A DNA stretch of 64,000 bases, taken from Gammaproteobacteria bacterium. Lineage in GTDB: Bacteria; Pseudomonadota; Gammaproteobacteria; SZUA-229. The notes below the pieces were generated by a model. The model was not told the DNA's origin. It made no database searches and was given only the letters and a program-made list of their open reading frames with translations. Location: NCBI GenBank assembly GCA_015488885.1, contig WFMW01000017.1, positions 1 to 64,000 on the forward strand. Direction: 5' to 3'. Positions 21,409 through 31,910 of the stretch are shown here, piece after piece (positions within the stretch are counted from its first letter, which is position 1; every line of letters begins with the position of its first letter). Made by a program: the position numbers and the translations under genes.

Positions 21409-22323
21409 ATGTCTGACTTTACCAGTCAATTTTGGAGTTGGTATATCATTGCAATTGCTGGCGGTGGTATTATCTGGTTGTTTATATTACTGCGTGGTAA
21501 TTCGAAAACAACCGGTAAAGTAGGGGTGCCAACCGGGCATGTCTGGGATGATAATCTGGAAGAGCTGAATAATCCGTTGCCACGCTGGTGGTTAATATTA
21601 TTCTACATTACAATGTTTTTTGCCATTGGTTATTTAATATTATATCCAGGGATGGGATCTTATAAAGGATTACTGAACTGGTCTGAAACTAGTGCGTACA
21701 ACAGCGAAATTAAAGCAGCAAAAGCACAATATGGTCCTCTATTTGATAAATATCTAAAGGAAAATCTGGTGGTTTTATCGAAAGATAAAAAGGCCAATAA
21801 AATAGGTGAGCGTCTGTTTGTTACCTATTGTGCGGTATGTCATGGTTCGGATGCCAGGGGTGCACGAGGATTTCCTAATCTACGTGATCATGACTGGTTA
21901 TATGGCGGTGAAGCAAAAACCATACAAACAACCATCCTGAATGGACGTCAGGCTGCGATGCCAGCCTGGGAAGGAGCTCTGGGCAAAGAAGGTGTTAATC
22001 AGGTGGCTAATTATGTGATGAGTCTTTCTGGCCGTAAGGTAAATGAAAAACTGGCAGCACAGGGCAAGAAGAAGTTCGCTATGTATTGTGTTGCCTGCCA
22101 TGGCAGTAATGGTAAAGGCAGTTATTTAAATCATATTCCGGGGATGGGTGCACCTAACCTGACAGATAATATCTGGCTGTATGGTGGTTCACCACGGACC
22201 ATTAAACAAACTATTGCAAAAGGACGAAACGGTAAAATGCCGGCACATAAAGACTTTCTAGGAAAGGCAAAAGTACATTTGCTTGCCGCTTATGTATATA
22301 GCTTGTCAAATTCCAGCCAGTAA
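21409..22323 (+). CDS. ccoP: Cytochrome c oxidase cbb3-type subunit III (diheme)
   Basis: Two CxxCH sites (CAVCHGSDARG, CVACHGSNGKG), LPRWWLILFYIT. Confidence 0.96.
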   Translation: MSDFTSQFWSWYIIAIAGGGIIWLFILLRGNSKTTGKVGVPTGHVWDDNLEELNNPLPRWWLILFYITMFFAIGYLILYPGMGSYKGLLNWSETSAYNSEIKAAKAQYGPLFDKYLKENLVVLSKDKKANKIGERLFVTYCAVCHGSDARGARGFPNLRDHDWLYGGEAKTIQTTILNGRQAAMPAWEGALGKEGVNQVANYVMSLSGRKVNEKLAAQGKKKFAMYCVACHGSNGKGSYLNHIPGMGAPNLTDNIWLYGGSPRTIKQTIAKGRNGKMPAHKDFLGKAKVHLLAAYVYSLSNSSQ

Positions 22324-22364
22324 AATTCCAGTCTGTAAAATTCAGGCTTGTCAAGTACAGCCAG
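22305..22364 (+). repeat. Four imperfect 15-bp tandem units spanning the ccoP stop codon
   Basis: gtcaaattccagcca / gtaaaattccagtct / gtaaaattcaggctt / gtcaagtacagccag. Confidence 0.7.
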
Positions 22365-22383
22365 TTAGGTGTACACTGTCTAA

Positions 22384-22695
22384 ATGGATGTTATCCCATT
22401 GATACAGCGAATTGTTGCAATACTCTGGCCATCATTTCTGGTGGCGGGTATTGCAACAATAATATTTACCACTGCTTTCGACCCCGTCCTTTTCTTTGAT
22501 AATCATGGTATTGGACGCCTCAGTTTATACAGTATATGTTTTTTTCTTTTCTGGTTTTTTGGTGCTACTACGGCGGCATTAACCTGCTATTTTCTTAAAC
22601 CATGTAGTATGGTTAGAAAAACCTGCACGAAACCGGATGCCGCTGAACAGGAAAGCAAAACGGTCGCTGAAAAAACTGTTGCTTCAATGCAGTAG
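22384..22695 (+). CDS. Small hypothetical membrane protein in cbb3 locus
   Basis: 103 aa, two hydrophobic segments, between ccoP and ccoG. Confidence 0.65.
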   Translation: MDVIPLIQRIVAILWPSFLVAGIATIIFTTAFDPVLFFDNHGIGRLSLYSICFFLFWFFGATTAALTCYFLKPCSMVRKTCTKPDAAEQESKTVAEKTVASMQ

Positions 22696-22792
22696 AATAA
22701 ATATATCACCTTTTCTAAAACTACTTTGTGTACGGTTTATCTTCTTTTATGCGTATCTATAGAAGAATAACAGTATTAGGTAATAAACTGAT

Positions 22793-24202
22793 ATGACAGA
22801 CACAGACAATAATAGTGCTGCTACCGAAAATATGGAGCAGTCGCTCTACGCTAAACGCCAGAAAATCTATCCACGTGAAGTGCATGGGCTGTTTGCTGCA
22901 TTGCGAACTCTTGGTGTTTTATCATTATTGGGTTTGTATTACATTGTGCCCTGGTTGCAATGGGATGGCCGTCAGGCTGTGCTTTTTGATTTGCCAGATC
23001 GAAAATTTTATATTTTTAATATGATTTTCTGGCCACAGGATTTTTTCTATTTAACACTATTATTAATTCTTGCTGCACTGGGGCTGTTTTTTGTTACTGC
23101 ACTGGCAGGACGCGTCTGGTGTGGTTATGCCTGCCCGCAAACGGTCTGGACTGAAGCGTTCCTGTGGATTGAACGTAAGGTTGAAGGCAGTAGACCGCAG
23201 CAGATAAAACTGGATAAATCACCATTTTCCTGGCGTAAAGTTCGTATTAAATTTACCAAACATTTTATCTGGATAGCCTTTTCGCTATATACCGGTTTGA
23301 CCTTTGTCGGTTATTTTTCTCCTATAGGAAAATTATCCGTTGATTTTTTAACGCTAAATACCGGGCCATGGCAAACATTCTGGATATTGTTCTACGGTTT
23401 TGCAACCTATGGTAATGCTGGCTGGCTACGTGAGCAGGTATGTATGTATATGTGCCCGTATGCACGTTTTCAGAGTGCGATGATTGATAGAGATACGATG
23501 GTTATCTCATTCGATGAAGCACGCGGTCTACCCAAAGGTGCACGCAAGAAAAAAGCGGATAAAAAGGAACTTGGGTTGGGTGACTGTATCGACTGTACAA
23601 TTTGTGTGCAGGTTTGCCCAACCGGTATTGATATTAGAGATGGTTTGCAATATCAGTGTATCGGTTGTGCTGCGTGCATTGATGCCTGTGATGACGTTAT
23701 GAATAAAATGGGTTATGAACCAGGCCTGATACGTTATACCACTGAAAACACGCTGGACGGAAAGGTAACGCATATTCTACGCCCACGCGTCATTATCTAT
23801 GCAATAATTCTGCTGTTAGTAACCTTTGCTACTTTTTATTCCATCTATGAGCGTAAGCCGATAGCGCTGGATGTTATTCGTGATCGCAACACCCTGTTTC
23901 GTGAAACCAATGAAGGTTTGATTGAAAATGTTTATACATTAAAAATATTGAATATGGATGACAGACCTCATACCTATAAATTATCGGTAAAAGGACTGGA
24001 TAACCCCATACTCAAGGCAGATGTTAAGGAAATTAAAGTTGCAAGTGGCAAGGTCATCAAATTTCCGGTACGTGTTCAGGTTGATGAAGATCATATCAAG
24101 GCACGTAGTACTCAAATTGAATTTACATTATCCGCTGTTGATAATCCGGTTAATCTAAGTGTGACACAAGACGCACGTTTTCTAGGGCCTCTGGAGCCTT
24201 AA
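22793..24202 (+). CDS. ccoG: Cytochrome c oxidase accessory protein CcoG/RdxA/FixG
   Basis: Ferredoxin-type motifs CIDCTICVQVCPTGIDIR and CIGCAACIDACD. Confidence 0.95.
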   Translation: MTDTDNNSAATENMEQSLYAKRQKIYPREVHGLFAALRTLGVLSLLGLYYIVPWLQWDGRQAVLFDLPDRKFYIFNMIFWPQDFFYLTLLLILAALGLFFVTALAGRVWCGYACPQTVWTEAFLWIERKVEGSRPQQIKLDKSPFSWRKVRIKFTKHFIWIAFSLYTGLTFVGYFSPIGKLSVDFLTLNTGPWQTFWILFYGFATYGNAGWLREQVCMYMCPYARFQSAMIDRDTMVISFDEARGLPKGARKKKADKKELGLGDCIDCTICVQVCPTGIDIRDGLQYQCIGCAACIDACDDVMNKMGYEPGLIRYTTENTLDGKVTHILRPRVIIYAIILLLVTFATFYSIYERKPIALDVIRDRNTLFRETNEGLIENVYTLKILNMDDRPHTYKLSVKGLDNPILKADVKEIKVASGKVIKFPVRVQVDEDHIKARSTQIEFTLSAVDNPVNLSVTQDARFLGPLEP

Positions 24203-24211
24203 GGTATTATT

Positions 24212-24763
24212 ATGCAAACAATTACTATGCACCAAACCAAACCCTGGTATCGTTATCCATTACTCTGGATGATGATATTAATCCCGTTCTCTGCGGTGAT
24301 TATGGGGGTCGTCATGGCCTGGCTTGCTATCGATACCGATGATGGCCTGGTAGTAGATGATTATTATAAAGAAGGGATTGAAATCAACCAGGTGTTGCAT
24401 CGCGATGAGGCTGCCACCCGCCTGGGTATTCAAGCAATGTTAAAATATGATAATGCCAGTCGCGTGTTGAGGCTGGTTTTACATAAAGGAGCACTGGCAG
24501 ATTATCCACCGACGATAGCACTGCATATACAGCATGCAACACTGAAAAAGGACCGTTATGTTATTTTGCAACGTGGTATTTCGAATCAACAGGCCGGGCA
24601 ATATTCCGGGGTGTTAAAAAAACCATTAAGCAATGCGCGCTGGTATTTTGAAATCGGTAACAAGCAATGGCGTCTGGTTAGCCGATACAGAGTCAGGGGT
24701 TCATTCGATGTTGTTTTTTCACCATTGCCTGCAAAAGCACCTGGTACAGTCAGGCCTGATTGA
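24212..24763 (+). CDS. ccoH: FixH family protein (CcoH)
   Basis: PWYRYPLLWMMILIPFSAVIMGVVM, DDYYKEGIEINQ; downstream of ccoG. Confidence 0.88.
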   Translation: MQTITMHQTKPWYRYPLLWMMILIPFSAVIMGVVMAWLAIDTDDGLVVDDYYKEGIEINQVLHRDEAATRLGIQAMLKYDNASRVLRLVLHKGALADYPPTIALHIQHATLKKDRYVILQRGISNQQAGQYSGVLKKPLSNARWYFEIGNKQWRLVSRYRVRGSFDVVFSPLPAKAPGTVRPD

Positions 24764-25883
24764 TCGCCATGCGTTTAATGACCACTTGATTTCGCCCTGT
24801 TTGTTTCGCCTGGTATAACGCCTGGTCAGCATTCTCCAATAGGCGTTTATCAAAATTGTCAGGTATTTGCTTACTGGCTTTGGCATTGGTTGAGCCTGGG
24901 TAATATTTGATCTGGCTCAGTGAGGCCATGCCAATTGAAACGGTAATTTTCAAGGCTTTATTATTAACGACTAACGCCTGTATTTCAACATTTTTACGAA
25001 TGCGCTCTGCTACCTCATGAGCCAGTTGTAATCCCGTATCGGGTAATAAAATGGCAAATTCTTCACCCCCATAGCGGGTAACAATATCGCTGGCGCGAAC
25101 CTGATCGGTCATCAGGCTGACCAGATGGATTAATACCGCATCGCCAGCCTGGTGACCGTAAATATCATTAACCTGTTTAAAATGATCGACATCCAGAAAC
25201 AGGCAGACCAGATCAGTATTGTTTCTCAGGCAACGGCTTATTTCATTGGTAAGGCGCTCATCAAAATAGCGTCGATTGTAGGCGTGGGTCAGGCCATCCT
25301 GATAACCTAGTTCCAGAGTGCGCTGACGATTAATGCAGTTTTCAATGGAAATGGCAATCATCGCAGAGAGTTTGTGTAAAAATACGGTGCCATCGCCTTC
25401 GGTATAACGGCTGGCATTTTTACTTAATAATAACTGAATACCAATGGTTTCAGTGCCGCGTTTTAAGGGTAACAAGGCGGCTGACTTATATCTGGTTGTA
25501 TTCTCGATATTGATTAACCAGTCGTATTTAGCCAGAAAACGTGAGCCGAGTATGGGGCGATCAGGCAGGTCGGAAATAAGTAGATTACTGGTATCTGTGT
25601 CAATAAAACTCAAGCCCGGGTAGTGGCGCTGATAACTTTCAGTTAACAGGCGTTCGACTTCATGAAAACGATCGACAAGGCAGAGCAGGATCGCATCAAT
25701 GCGAAATTTCTTCTGGGTGTCCAGGATCAGCTTGAACAGTTCTTTGGGGCCCTGTGCAGCAACGACAGAAAATGCAAAATCATCAAATGATGTTTGTGTG
25801 TGTTCATTGCGCCGTGCTTCTTTAAGTAACTTGTCGAGTTGCGTTCTCAGGTGCCGGTTTTCATCCAGTCTTTTTTCTTCCAT
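24750..25883 (-). CDS. Diguanylate cyclase with DUF484/GAF-like N-terminal region
   Basis: RYGGEEFAILLPDTG GGDEF motif; N-terminal ENRHLRTQLDKLLKEARRNEH. Confidence 0.88.
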   Translation of the reverse strand: MEEKRLDENRHLRTQLDKLLKEARRNEHTQTSFDDFAFSVVAAQGPKELFKLILDTQKKFRIDAILLCLVDRFHEVERLLTESYQRHYPGLSFIDTDTSNLLISDLPDRPILGSRFLAKYDWLINIENTTRYKSAALLPLKRGTETIGIQLLLSKNASRYTEGDGTVFLHKLSAMIAISIENCINRQRTLELGYQDGLTHAYNRRYFDERLTNEISRCLRNNTDLVCLFLDVDHFKQVNDIYGHQAGDAVLIHLVSLMTDQVRASDIVTRYGGEEFAILLPDTGLQLAHEVAERIRKNVEIQALVVNNKALKITVSIGMASLSQIKYYPGSTNAKASKQIPDNFDKRLLENADQALYQAKQTGRNQVVIKRMAINQA

Positions 25884-25923
25884 GGTATGGTTTGTAATGC
25901 TGATATAGAATGAAATAGTCGGG

Positions 25924-27495
25924 TTAATGTCTAAAATGACGCATGCCGGTGAAAATCATAGCCATGTTGTATTCATCAGCAGCACGGATAACTTCTTCAT
26001 CGCGGATGGAACCACCTGGTTGTATTACGGCAACAATGCCGACTTTATGTGCTGCATCAATGCCATCGCGAAAGGGGAAAAAAGCATCGGATGCCATTAC
26101 CGAACCAGTGACCTCCAGTTTTGCATGTTCGGCTTTAATGCCAGCTATGCGGGCGCTGTTAATACGGCTCATCTGTCCTGCGCCAACGCCAATTGTCATA
26201 GCATTTTTACCATAAACAATGGCATTGGATTTTACGAATTTAGCAATTTTCCAGCTGAACAGTAAATCGTTCATTTCCTGTTCATTTGGCTGACGTTGAG
26301 TAACAATGTTTAATTGATGATAAAGTTCAAGGTCGGCATCCTGTACCAGTAAACCACCATTGACACGTTTGAAATCCAGGCGGGGTAAGGTCTTCCGCCA
26401 TTGTCCGCATTCAAGCAGGCGCACATTTTTTTTGCCAGCAATAATATCAATCGCGCTCTGGCTCACTGTCGGGGCGATAATAACTTCGACAAACTGTCTG
26501 TCAACAATTGCTGCCGCCGTTTTGCCATCGAGTTCACGGTTAAAGGCGATTATGCCGCCGAACGCCGATTCTGGATCAGTGCTGTAAGCCGCATTATAAG
26601 CATCAAAAATAGTATCACGAACAGATACACCACAGGGATTGGCATGTTTGACAATAACGCAGGCAGGTTGCTCAAATTGTTTAACACATTCGAGGGCGGC
26701 ATCGGTATCGCCGATATTATTGTAGGAAAGTTCTTTACCCTGAATCTGTCTGGCAGTGGCAATACAGGAATCAGTGGGTTTCTTCTCGGTGTAAAAAGCG
26801 GCATTTTGATGCGGATTTTCACCATAGCGCATTGCCTGGGTGCGGTTGAACTGTAAATTTATGGTGCGCGGGAAGTTGTCTTTGCTGCCATCAGCATGAA
26901 GTCGTCCCAGGTAGTTTGCAATCATGCCATCGTAGGCGGCGGTATGTTCAAAGGCTTTGACCGCAAGGTCAAAACGTCTTGCTGGACTAACGCTGCCATT
27001 ATTGGCTGACATATCAGTAATAATGTGCGGATAGTCGGCTGGATCGACGACTATGGTGACAAAAGCATGGTTCTTTGCACTGGCACGTACCATGGCCGGC
27101 CCACCAATATCAATATTTTCGATGGCATCGTCAAAACTGCAATTTTCTCTGGCAATGGTTGCTTCAAACGGGTACAGATTAACCACAACAAGATCAATTG
27201 GGGTGATTTTGCTGGCTTTCATTACTTCATCATCGATGCCCCGACGGCCTAAAATTCCGCCATGAATTTTAGGGTGCAGGGTTTTAACGCGGCCATCCAT
27301 GATTTCAGGAAAACCGGTATGGCTGGAAACTTCGGTGACGGGTATATGGTTATCCTGCAAGGTTTTGGCGGTGCCGCCCGTTGACAGGATTTCGATACCC
27401 TGTTGATGTAGGCTGCTGGCGAAATCTATAATACCAGATTTATCGGATACACTAATAAGCGCACGCCGAATCGGGTGCTGCGGTGAGTCTGTCAT
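25924..27495 (-). CDS. purH: Bifunctional AICAR formyltransferase/IMP cyclohydrolase
   Basis: [32 protein letters not shown]-terminal [18 protein letters not shown]. Confidence 0.96.
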   Translation of the reverse strand: MTDSPQHPIRRALISVSDKSGIIDFASSLHQQGIEILSTGGTAKTLQDNHIPVTEVSSHTGFPEIMDGRVKTLHPKIHGGILGRRGIDDEVMKASKITPIDLVVVNLYPFEATIARENCSFDDAIENIDIGGPAMVRASAKNHAFVTIVVDPADYPHIITDMSANNGSVSPARRFDLAVKAFEHTAAYDGMIANYLGRLHADGSKDNFPRTINLQFNRTQAMRYGENPHQNAAFYTEKKPTDSCIATARQIQGKELSYNNIGDTDAALECVKQFEQPACVIVKHANPCGVSVRDTIFDAYNAAYSTDPESAFGGIIAFNRELDGKTAAAIVDRQFVEVIIAPTVSQSAIDIIAGKKNVRLLECGQWRKTLPRLDFKRVNGGLLVQDADLELYHQLNIVTQRQPNEQEMNDLLFSWKIAKFVKSNAIVYGKNAMTIGVGAGQMSRINSARIAGIKAEHAKLEVTGSVMASDAFFPFRDGIDAAHKVGIVAVIQPGGSIRDEEVIRAADEYNMAMIFTGMRHFRH

Positions 27496-27545
27496 GATCT
27501 TTCCTGTGCGTGTTGGTGCCTGTGTTAATGACGGCTGGATAAGAA

Positions 27546-27833
27546 TTATTTATGTAAATGATAGGTGCGTAATTTTTTACGCAGGGTGCCTCGATTGAGG
27601 CCCAGAAACTCGGCCGCTTTAGACTGATTACCTTTGGTATGTTCCAATATGGCTTCAAATAGAGGTTGTTCTATCTGTTTTAATACAAGCTCGTACATAT
27701 TGGTTGGCTGATTACCTTCAAGTTCATAAAGATAGCGCCGGATGGAATGTTTTACAGCCTGGCTAAGTTGAGATATTTTCTCACTGGCAGGTTCGTTGAG
27801 ATGACGGGTAATGTCTGGATTTTGTGCGTTCAT
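27546..27833 (-). CDS. fis: DNA-binding protein Fis
   Basis: C-terminal [25 protein letters not shown]; downstream of dusB. Confidence 0.93.
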   Translation of the reverse strand: MNAQNPDITRHLNEPASEKISQLSQAVKHSIRRYLYELEGNQPTNMYELVLKQIEQPLFEAILEHTKGNQSKAAEFLGLNRGTLRKKLRTYHLHK

Positions 27834-27893
27834 GTTACTTTTTTATTATTAAGTTTCCGGGTAACTACTCAGCGGCAATCTGAGCAGTTACGA

Positions 27894-28955
27894 CTAATGT
27901 TGACTACTTACTGGGTAGCTACCTTTCTGGTTGGTTTTATGCCTGATTTCATAAAGTGATGGCTGAGTGAATGGCTTCTGAGCAAAAAAATCACTGATCA
28001 GTTGTTGCTGTGTTTCAGCATCTTCAATAGTATTAATTTGCTGTCTAAAAACTTCAGCGTTCATCTGGTTTTTACAGTACCACGCAATATGTTTACGAGC
28101 AATGCGTACACCGGCTATTTCACCATAAAAATTATATAGGTTTTTCAGGTGTTCTAGCAAGACTAAAATAATTTTGTCATTCGATGGCGGTGTAAGTGGG
28201 GTGCTATATTGAAGAAAATGGCGAATTTGCTGAAATATCCACGGATTACCCTGCGCTGCACGGCCGATCATTAAACCATCGGCATCGGTGTAATCCAGAA
28301 CCTGGCGGGCTTTTTCTGCATTATTTATATCACCGTTAGCGATCACCGGTAGCCTGGTACGGGTTTTTACCGTTGCGATGGTGTCATATTCTGCTTCACC
28401 ACTAAAGCCGCAGCCACGGGTTCGTCCATGAATGGTGAGTGACTGAACGCCACTGTTTTCAGCAATATGGGCAATGTTTACCGCGTTTTTGCTGGTCTTA
28501 TCCCAACCAGTACGTATTTTTAGCGTAACCGGTACAGTGACTGCATTTACCACGGCTTCAAGAATCCGTGCAACCAGTAATTCGTTTTTCATCAATGCTG
28601 AACCAGCCTGAACATGACAGACTTTTTTTGCAGGGCAGCCCATATTTATATCAATAATATGGGCTCCATGGTTTGCATTAAAGCGGGCAGCTGCTGCCAT
28701 TTGTAGCGGGTCGGTGCCGACAATCTGTACACTACATGGGGTTTGTTCATCAGTATGATTGAGGCGTAAACGCGTTTTTCTGGAGTGCCAGAGATGTTGT
28801 TGTGCACTGACCATTTCGCCGATACAAAGATCGGCACCAAGTTGAGTGCACAGCTTGCGAAACGGATGATCTGTTACCCCGGCCATGGGGGCAAGGATAA
28901 GTGGTGTGTCGAATGAGTAAGGACCTATATTCATTTTAGATAAAATTAAACTCAT
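27894..28955 (-). CDS. dusB: tRNA-dihydrouridine synthase B
   Basis: LAPMAGVTDHPFR, DINMGCPAKKV, upstream of fis. Confidence 0.95.
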   Translation of the reverse strand: MSLILSKMNIGPYSFDTPLILAPMAGVTDHPFRKLCTQLGADLCIGEMVSAQQHLWHSRKTRLRLNHTDEQTPCSVQIVGTDPLQMAAAARFNANHGAHIIDINMGCPAKKVCHVQAGSALMKNELLVARILEAVVNAVTVPVTLKIRTGWDKTSKNAVNIAHIAENSGVQSLTIHGRTRGCGFSGEAEYDTIATVKTRTRLPVIANGDINNAEKARQVLDYTDADGLMIGRAAQGNPWIFQQIRHFLQYSTPLTPPSNDKIILVLLEHLKNLYNFYGEIAGVRIARKHIAWYCKNQMNAEVFRQQINTIEDAETQQQLISDFFAQKPFTQPSLYEIRHKTNQKGSYPVSSQH

Positions 28956-29820
28956 ACGTCATGGCCGATTTACCGGGGTCATAGAGTTCCATGCTAAAAC
29001 GCTTTGCCTGTTCAGGGGGAAGCAAGTGTTGCTGGTTTGCGGGGGTATGCAGGTATTCTTCAGGTTTAAACCGGCGTGCGGCAACGATTTTGCCACGAAT
29101 ATTGGAAAAATCAATTTGCATTACCGGCCATGGCTGGGCAAAAGCGGCATGATTGATCAGCGTCACAGAAACCATTAATGCATGTTGTTGACCGGGGCTG
29201 CTGACTATTTTACGGCTTAGCAATTTGATCTTTGATGGGTCGTGCAGTCCAGCGAGCTCACAATTAACATGCTGGCAGATACGTTTTACCCAGGGCTGTG
29301 CCTGTGGCAGTTGTATCAGTTGATTGCGGTTAAACCAGAGGTATTCACCCATGAGTGTAATAAACAGTAACAAAATACCACAACTCCATAACAGACTGCT
29401 GAACATGGAAGTTGAATGAGGATTGCTTATTTTGCGTAGTTTATCTGGAACAATTAAACGGTTGCTGTTGCCAGACAGGTCTTCGTCGTCGGTATTAAAT
29501 AGATCGAATTCTGAGCCTGTATCCAGGTTGTATTGATCATCCTCTGCGGGTGTTGCAGTAATGACTTCGATATGATCAGGCTGGCTGGTGACGGGGGTGT
29601 CAATATTGTTGTGATCAGCCATGGGTTGAGCACCGGACACGCTATCGGTTGCCTCAATCGTTATACCCTGATTATTATCGTGGGGACGATGTGTTTGCGG
29701 GTTATCCAGAGCATTAAAGATTTCGTCACAAACACCACAGCGAACCATGCCATCAGCCATAGTCAGCTGTGTTTGAGTCAGGTGGAACTGTGTTTTACAG
29801 GAAGGGCACTGGGTTTGCAT
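28936..29820 (-). CDS. DUF3426 / zinc-ribbon (MJ0042) protein
   Basis: MQTQCPSCKTQFHLTQTQLTMADGMVRCGVCDEIFNA; TM segment; start uncertain (29868 or 29820). Confidence 0.85.
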   Translation of the reverse strand: MQTQCPSCKTQFHLTQTQLTMADGMVRCGVCDEIFNALDNPQTHRPHDNNQGITIEATDSVSGAQPMADHNNIDTPVTSQPDHIEVITATPAEDDQYNLDTGSEFDLFNTDDEDLSGNSNRLIVPDKLRKISNPHSTSMFSSLLWSCGILLLFITLMGEYLWFNRNQLIQLPQAQPWVKRICQHVNCELAGLHDPSKIKLLSRKIVSSPGQQHALMVSVTLINHAAFAQPWPVMQIDFSNIRGKIVAARRFKPEEYLHTPANQQHLLPPEQAKRFSMELYDPGKSAMTYEFNFI

Positions 29821-29904
29821 GGGTGAGTTGTCAGTTATGGGTGATCCGTGAGCGTTGTGGTTGTGCATAATCCAGGATAATAGTTGTATTTTATATTATT
29901 CGGG

Positions 29905-30804
29905 CTAACGACGGATACCGTGTAATAAAACCCAGTCACCGTCTGCTACCGCTGTGTCGAGAGTGAAAAATTGACGGTAGGTCAGAGCGACTTTTTCCGC
30001 CTGTTCCTGAAGGATGCCCGATAGCACAATATCACCGCCAGTACGACAGTGGCTGGCAAGTTGTGGCGCCAGTTTTATCAGTGGTTCACTGAGGATGTTT
30101 GCCATAACAATATCATATAGGGTATTGTGGTGGTGTTGCTGGTAGTTATCTGGCAGAAACACAAAGGTATTAGATTTAACCTGATTGGCGTTGGCATTAT
30201 CGGTGGTTGCCTGTAGTGCCTGGGGGTCAATATCTATGCAGTCAACTTGAGGTAAACCCAGTAACCTGGCGGCAATGGCGAGAATGCCGGAACCACAGCC
30301 AAAATCGAGCAGGTTTTGTTGTTGTGTAATATTTGCGTCCAGCCAGCGCAGGCATAATGCCGTGGTTGGATGGGTGCCGGTGCCGAATGCCAGCCCGGGA
30401 TCGAGACGTAAATTAACCGCATTGGGATCAGGTGGGTCAAGATGCCAGGGGCAGACCCAGAGACGTTGACCAAATGACATTGGTCGGTAGTTATCCATCC
30501 ATATGCGAGTCCAGTTCTGATCAGCAAGGACTTTATGGTTAATTTCGAGGTCTATATTCCGGGCGTTTGTTTGCAATGTCTGACGGATGTGGGTTATTGT
30601 AGCATCGGTATTAATGTTGTCAGCAAACAGGCCAGTGAGAATGGCCTTATCCCACATGGGAGTCTGACCGGGTTCGGGTTCCAGTATAGGTTGATCCGCA
30701 GCATCACTTAGGGTAACAGTTTGCGCACCACAGGCAAATAGCGTATTTTCGGCTATTTCAATAGATGTTTTATCGGTGGTAACAGATATCTGTATCCAGC
30801 TCAT
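29905..30804 (-). CDS. prmA: Ribosomal protein L11 methyltransferase
   Basis: DPGLAFGTGTHPTTALCLRWLD, LLDFGCGSGILAIA. Confidence 0.95.
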   Translation of the reverse strand: MSWIQISVTTDKTSIEIAENTLFACGAQTVTLSDAADQPILEPEPGQTPMWDKAILTGLFADNINTDATITHIRQTLQTNARNIDLEINHKVLADQNWTRIWMDNYRPMSFGQRLWVCPWHLDPPDPNAVNLRLDPGLAFGTGTHPTTALCLRWLDANITQQQNLLDFGCGSGILAIAARLLGLPQVDCIDIDPQALQATTDNANANQVKSNTFVFLPDNYQQHHHNTLYDIVMANILSEPLIKLAPQLASHCRTGGDIVLSGILQEQAEKVALTYRQFFTLDTAVADGDWVLLHGIRR

Positions 30805-30943
30805 GATTTGGGTAAAGTATCAGTGATGATAGAGAAAGTTGGCATTGAAACCATAGTTTAGCAAAATGTTATTATGCAGATGTAGAAGTTTGTTCTCAAA
30901 TGATAACAGAAAAAAATTTATCAGGCGTTTGAGGTTGTAGCTT

Positions 30944-31417
30944 ATGGACCAGGAAAAATTTGATAATGCAGTACAGGCAATGAAATCACAGGATTATCTT
31001 GCTGCGGAGCGTTTGTTTTCTAAAATACATGAAGATCTTGACACCTCTGCCGAGCAGTATAATCTGCTGGCTTCCTGGCTTGGTCTGGCGCGGGTATTAA
31101 ATGGCGATGAGGAGGGTAAATTGCTGTGTCGGGATGCTGCTGGCCATGAAATCAATAATGGCGTGGTGTTTTTAAATCTTGCGGCTGCGGAGTGGGTATC
31201 GGAGAATCGTAAACGTACCATAGATGCGATTCGTCGAGGTAAAAAAGTCGATGCGGATAATGAACGGCTTAAGCATGCCTGTGAATTATTTGATTGCCGT
31301 AAACGTTGCTGTTTTAATTTTCTGCCTCGTGGACACTGGTTTAATCGTCTGGTTGGGCGTCTGCGACGGCGTCCGGCTGAGCCGATAAGTGTACACCAGT
31401 TGCTGTTTGGTAAATAA
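30944..31417 (+). CDS. Hypothetical TPR-like protein
   Basis: 157 aa, helical repeats, no close family recognised. Confidence 0.6.
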   Translation: MDQEKFDNAVQAMKSQDYLAAERLFSKIHEDLDTSAEQYNLLASWLGLARVLNGDEEGKLLCRDAAGHEINNGVVFLNLAAAEWVSENRKRTIDAIRRGKKVDADNERLKHACELFDCRKRCCFNFLPRGHWFNRLVGRLRRRPAEPISVHQLLFGK

Positions 31418-31456
31418 CTTTCGTGGCGCTCCAGTTACCATGATATAGTTATGCAT

Positions 31457-31835
31457 GGGAGCTGGCCAGGCAATCGCGCCGGATAAGGTTTATACCGATA
31501 TTATTATCGATGAGTCTTTGTCCGGGGAGGAAAGTCCGGGCTCCGCAGGACAGAGTGCCAGGTAACGCCTGGGAGGCGAAAGCCTACGGAAAGTGCCGCA
31601 GAAAATATACCGCCTGCCGGTTGAACCCGCAGGTAAGGGTGAAATGGTGCGGTAAGAGCGCACCGCGCAACGGGTAATCGTTGTGGCAGGGTAAACCCCA
31701 CTCGGAGCAAGACCAAATAGGGGAACATTATGCGTGGTCCGCGCTGTTCCCGGGTAGGTCGCTTGAGGTGCATGGTGACATGTTATCCAGATGAATGATT
31801 GCCCACGACAGAACCCGGCTTACCGGTCGGCTCCC
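31457..31835 (+). ncRNA. rnpB: RNase P RNA, bacterial class A
   Basis: GGGGAGGAAAGTCCGGGCTCC, GGGTAAACCCCACTCGGAGCAAGACCAAATAGG, GACAGAACCCGGCTTA; P1 pairing of gggagctggcc with ggtcggctccc. Confidence 0.95.
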
Positions 31836-31910
31836 TTTTATTGCTATCTTCCCTTTTTAGTGCTTCCCGGTCGTTGGTCAATCATGACCTGTTCCAGGTA
31901 TCCCTGACCG

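Noticed and set aside
31504-31773. 89-aa minus-strand ORF MHLKRPTREQRGPRIMFPYLV...
   Set aside because: Exactly antisense to the RNase P RNA; a typical spurious ORF over rnpB.
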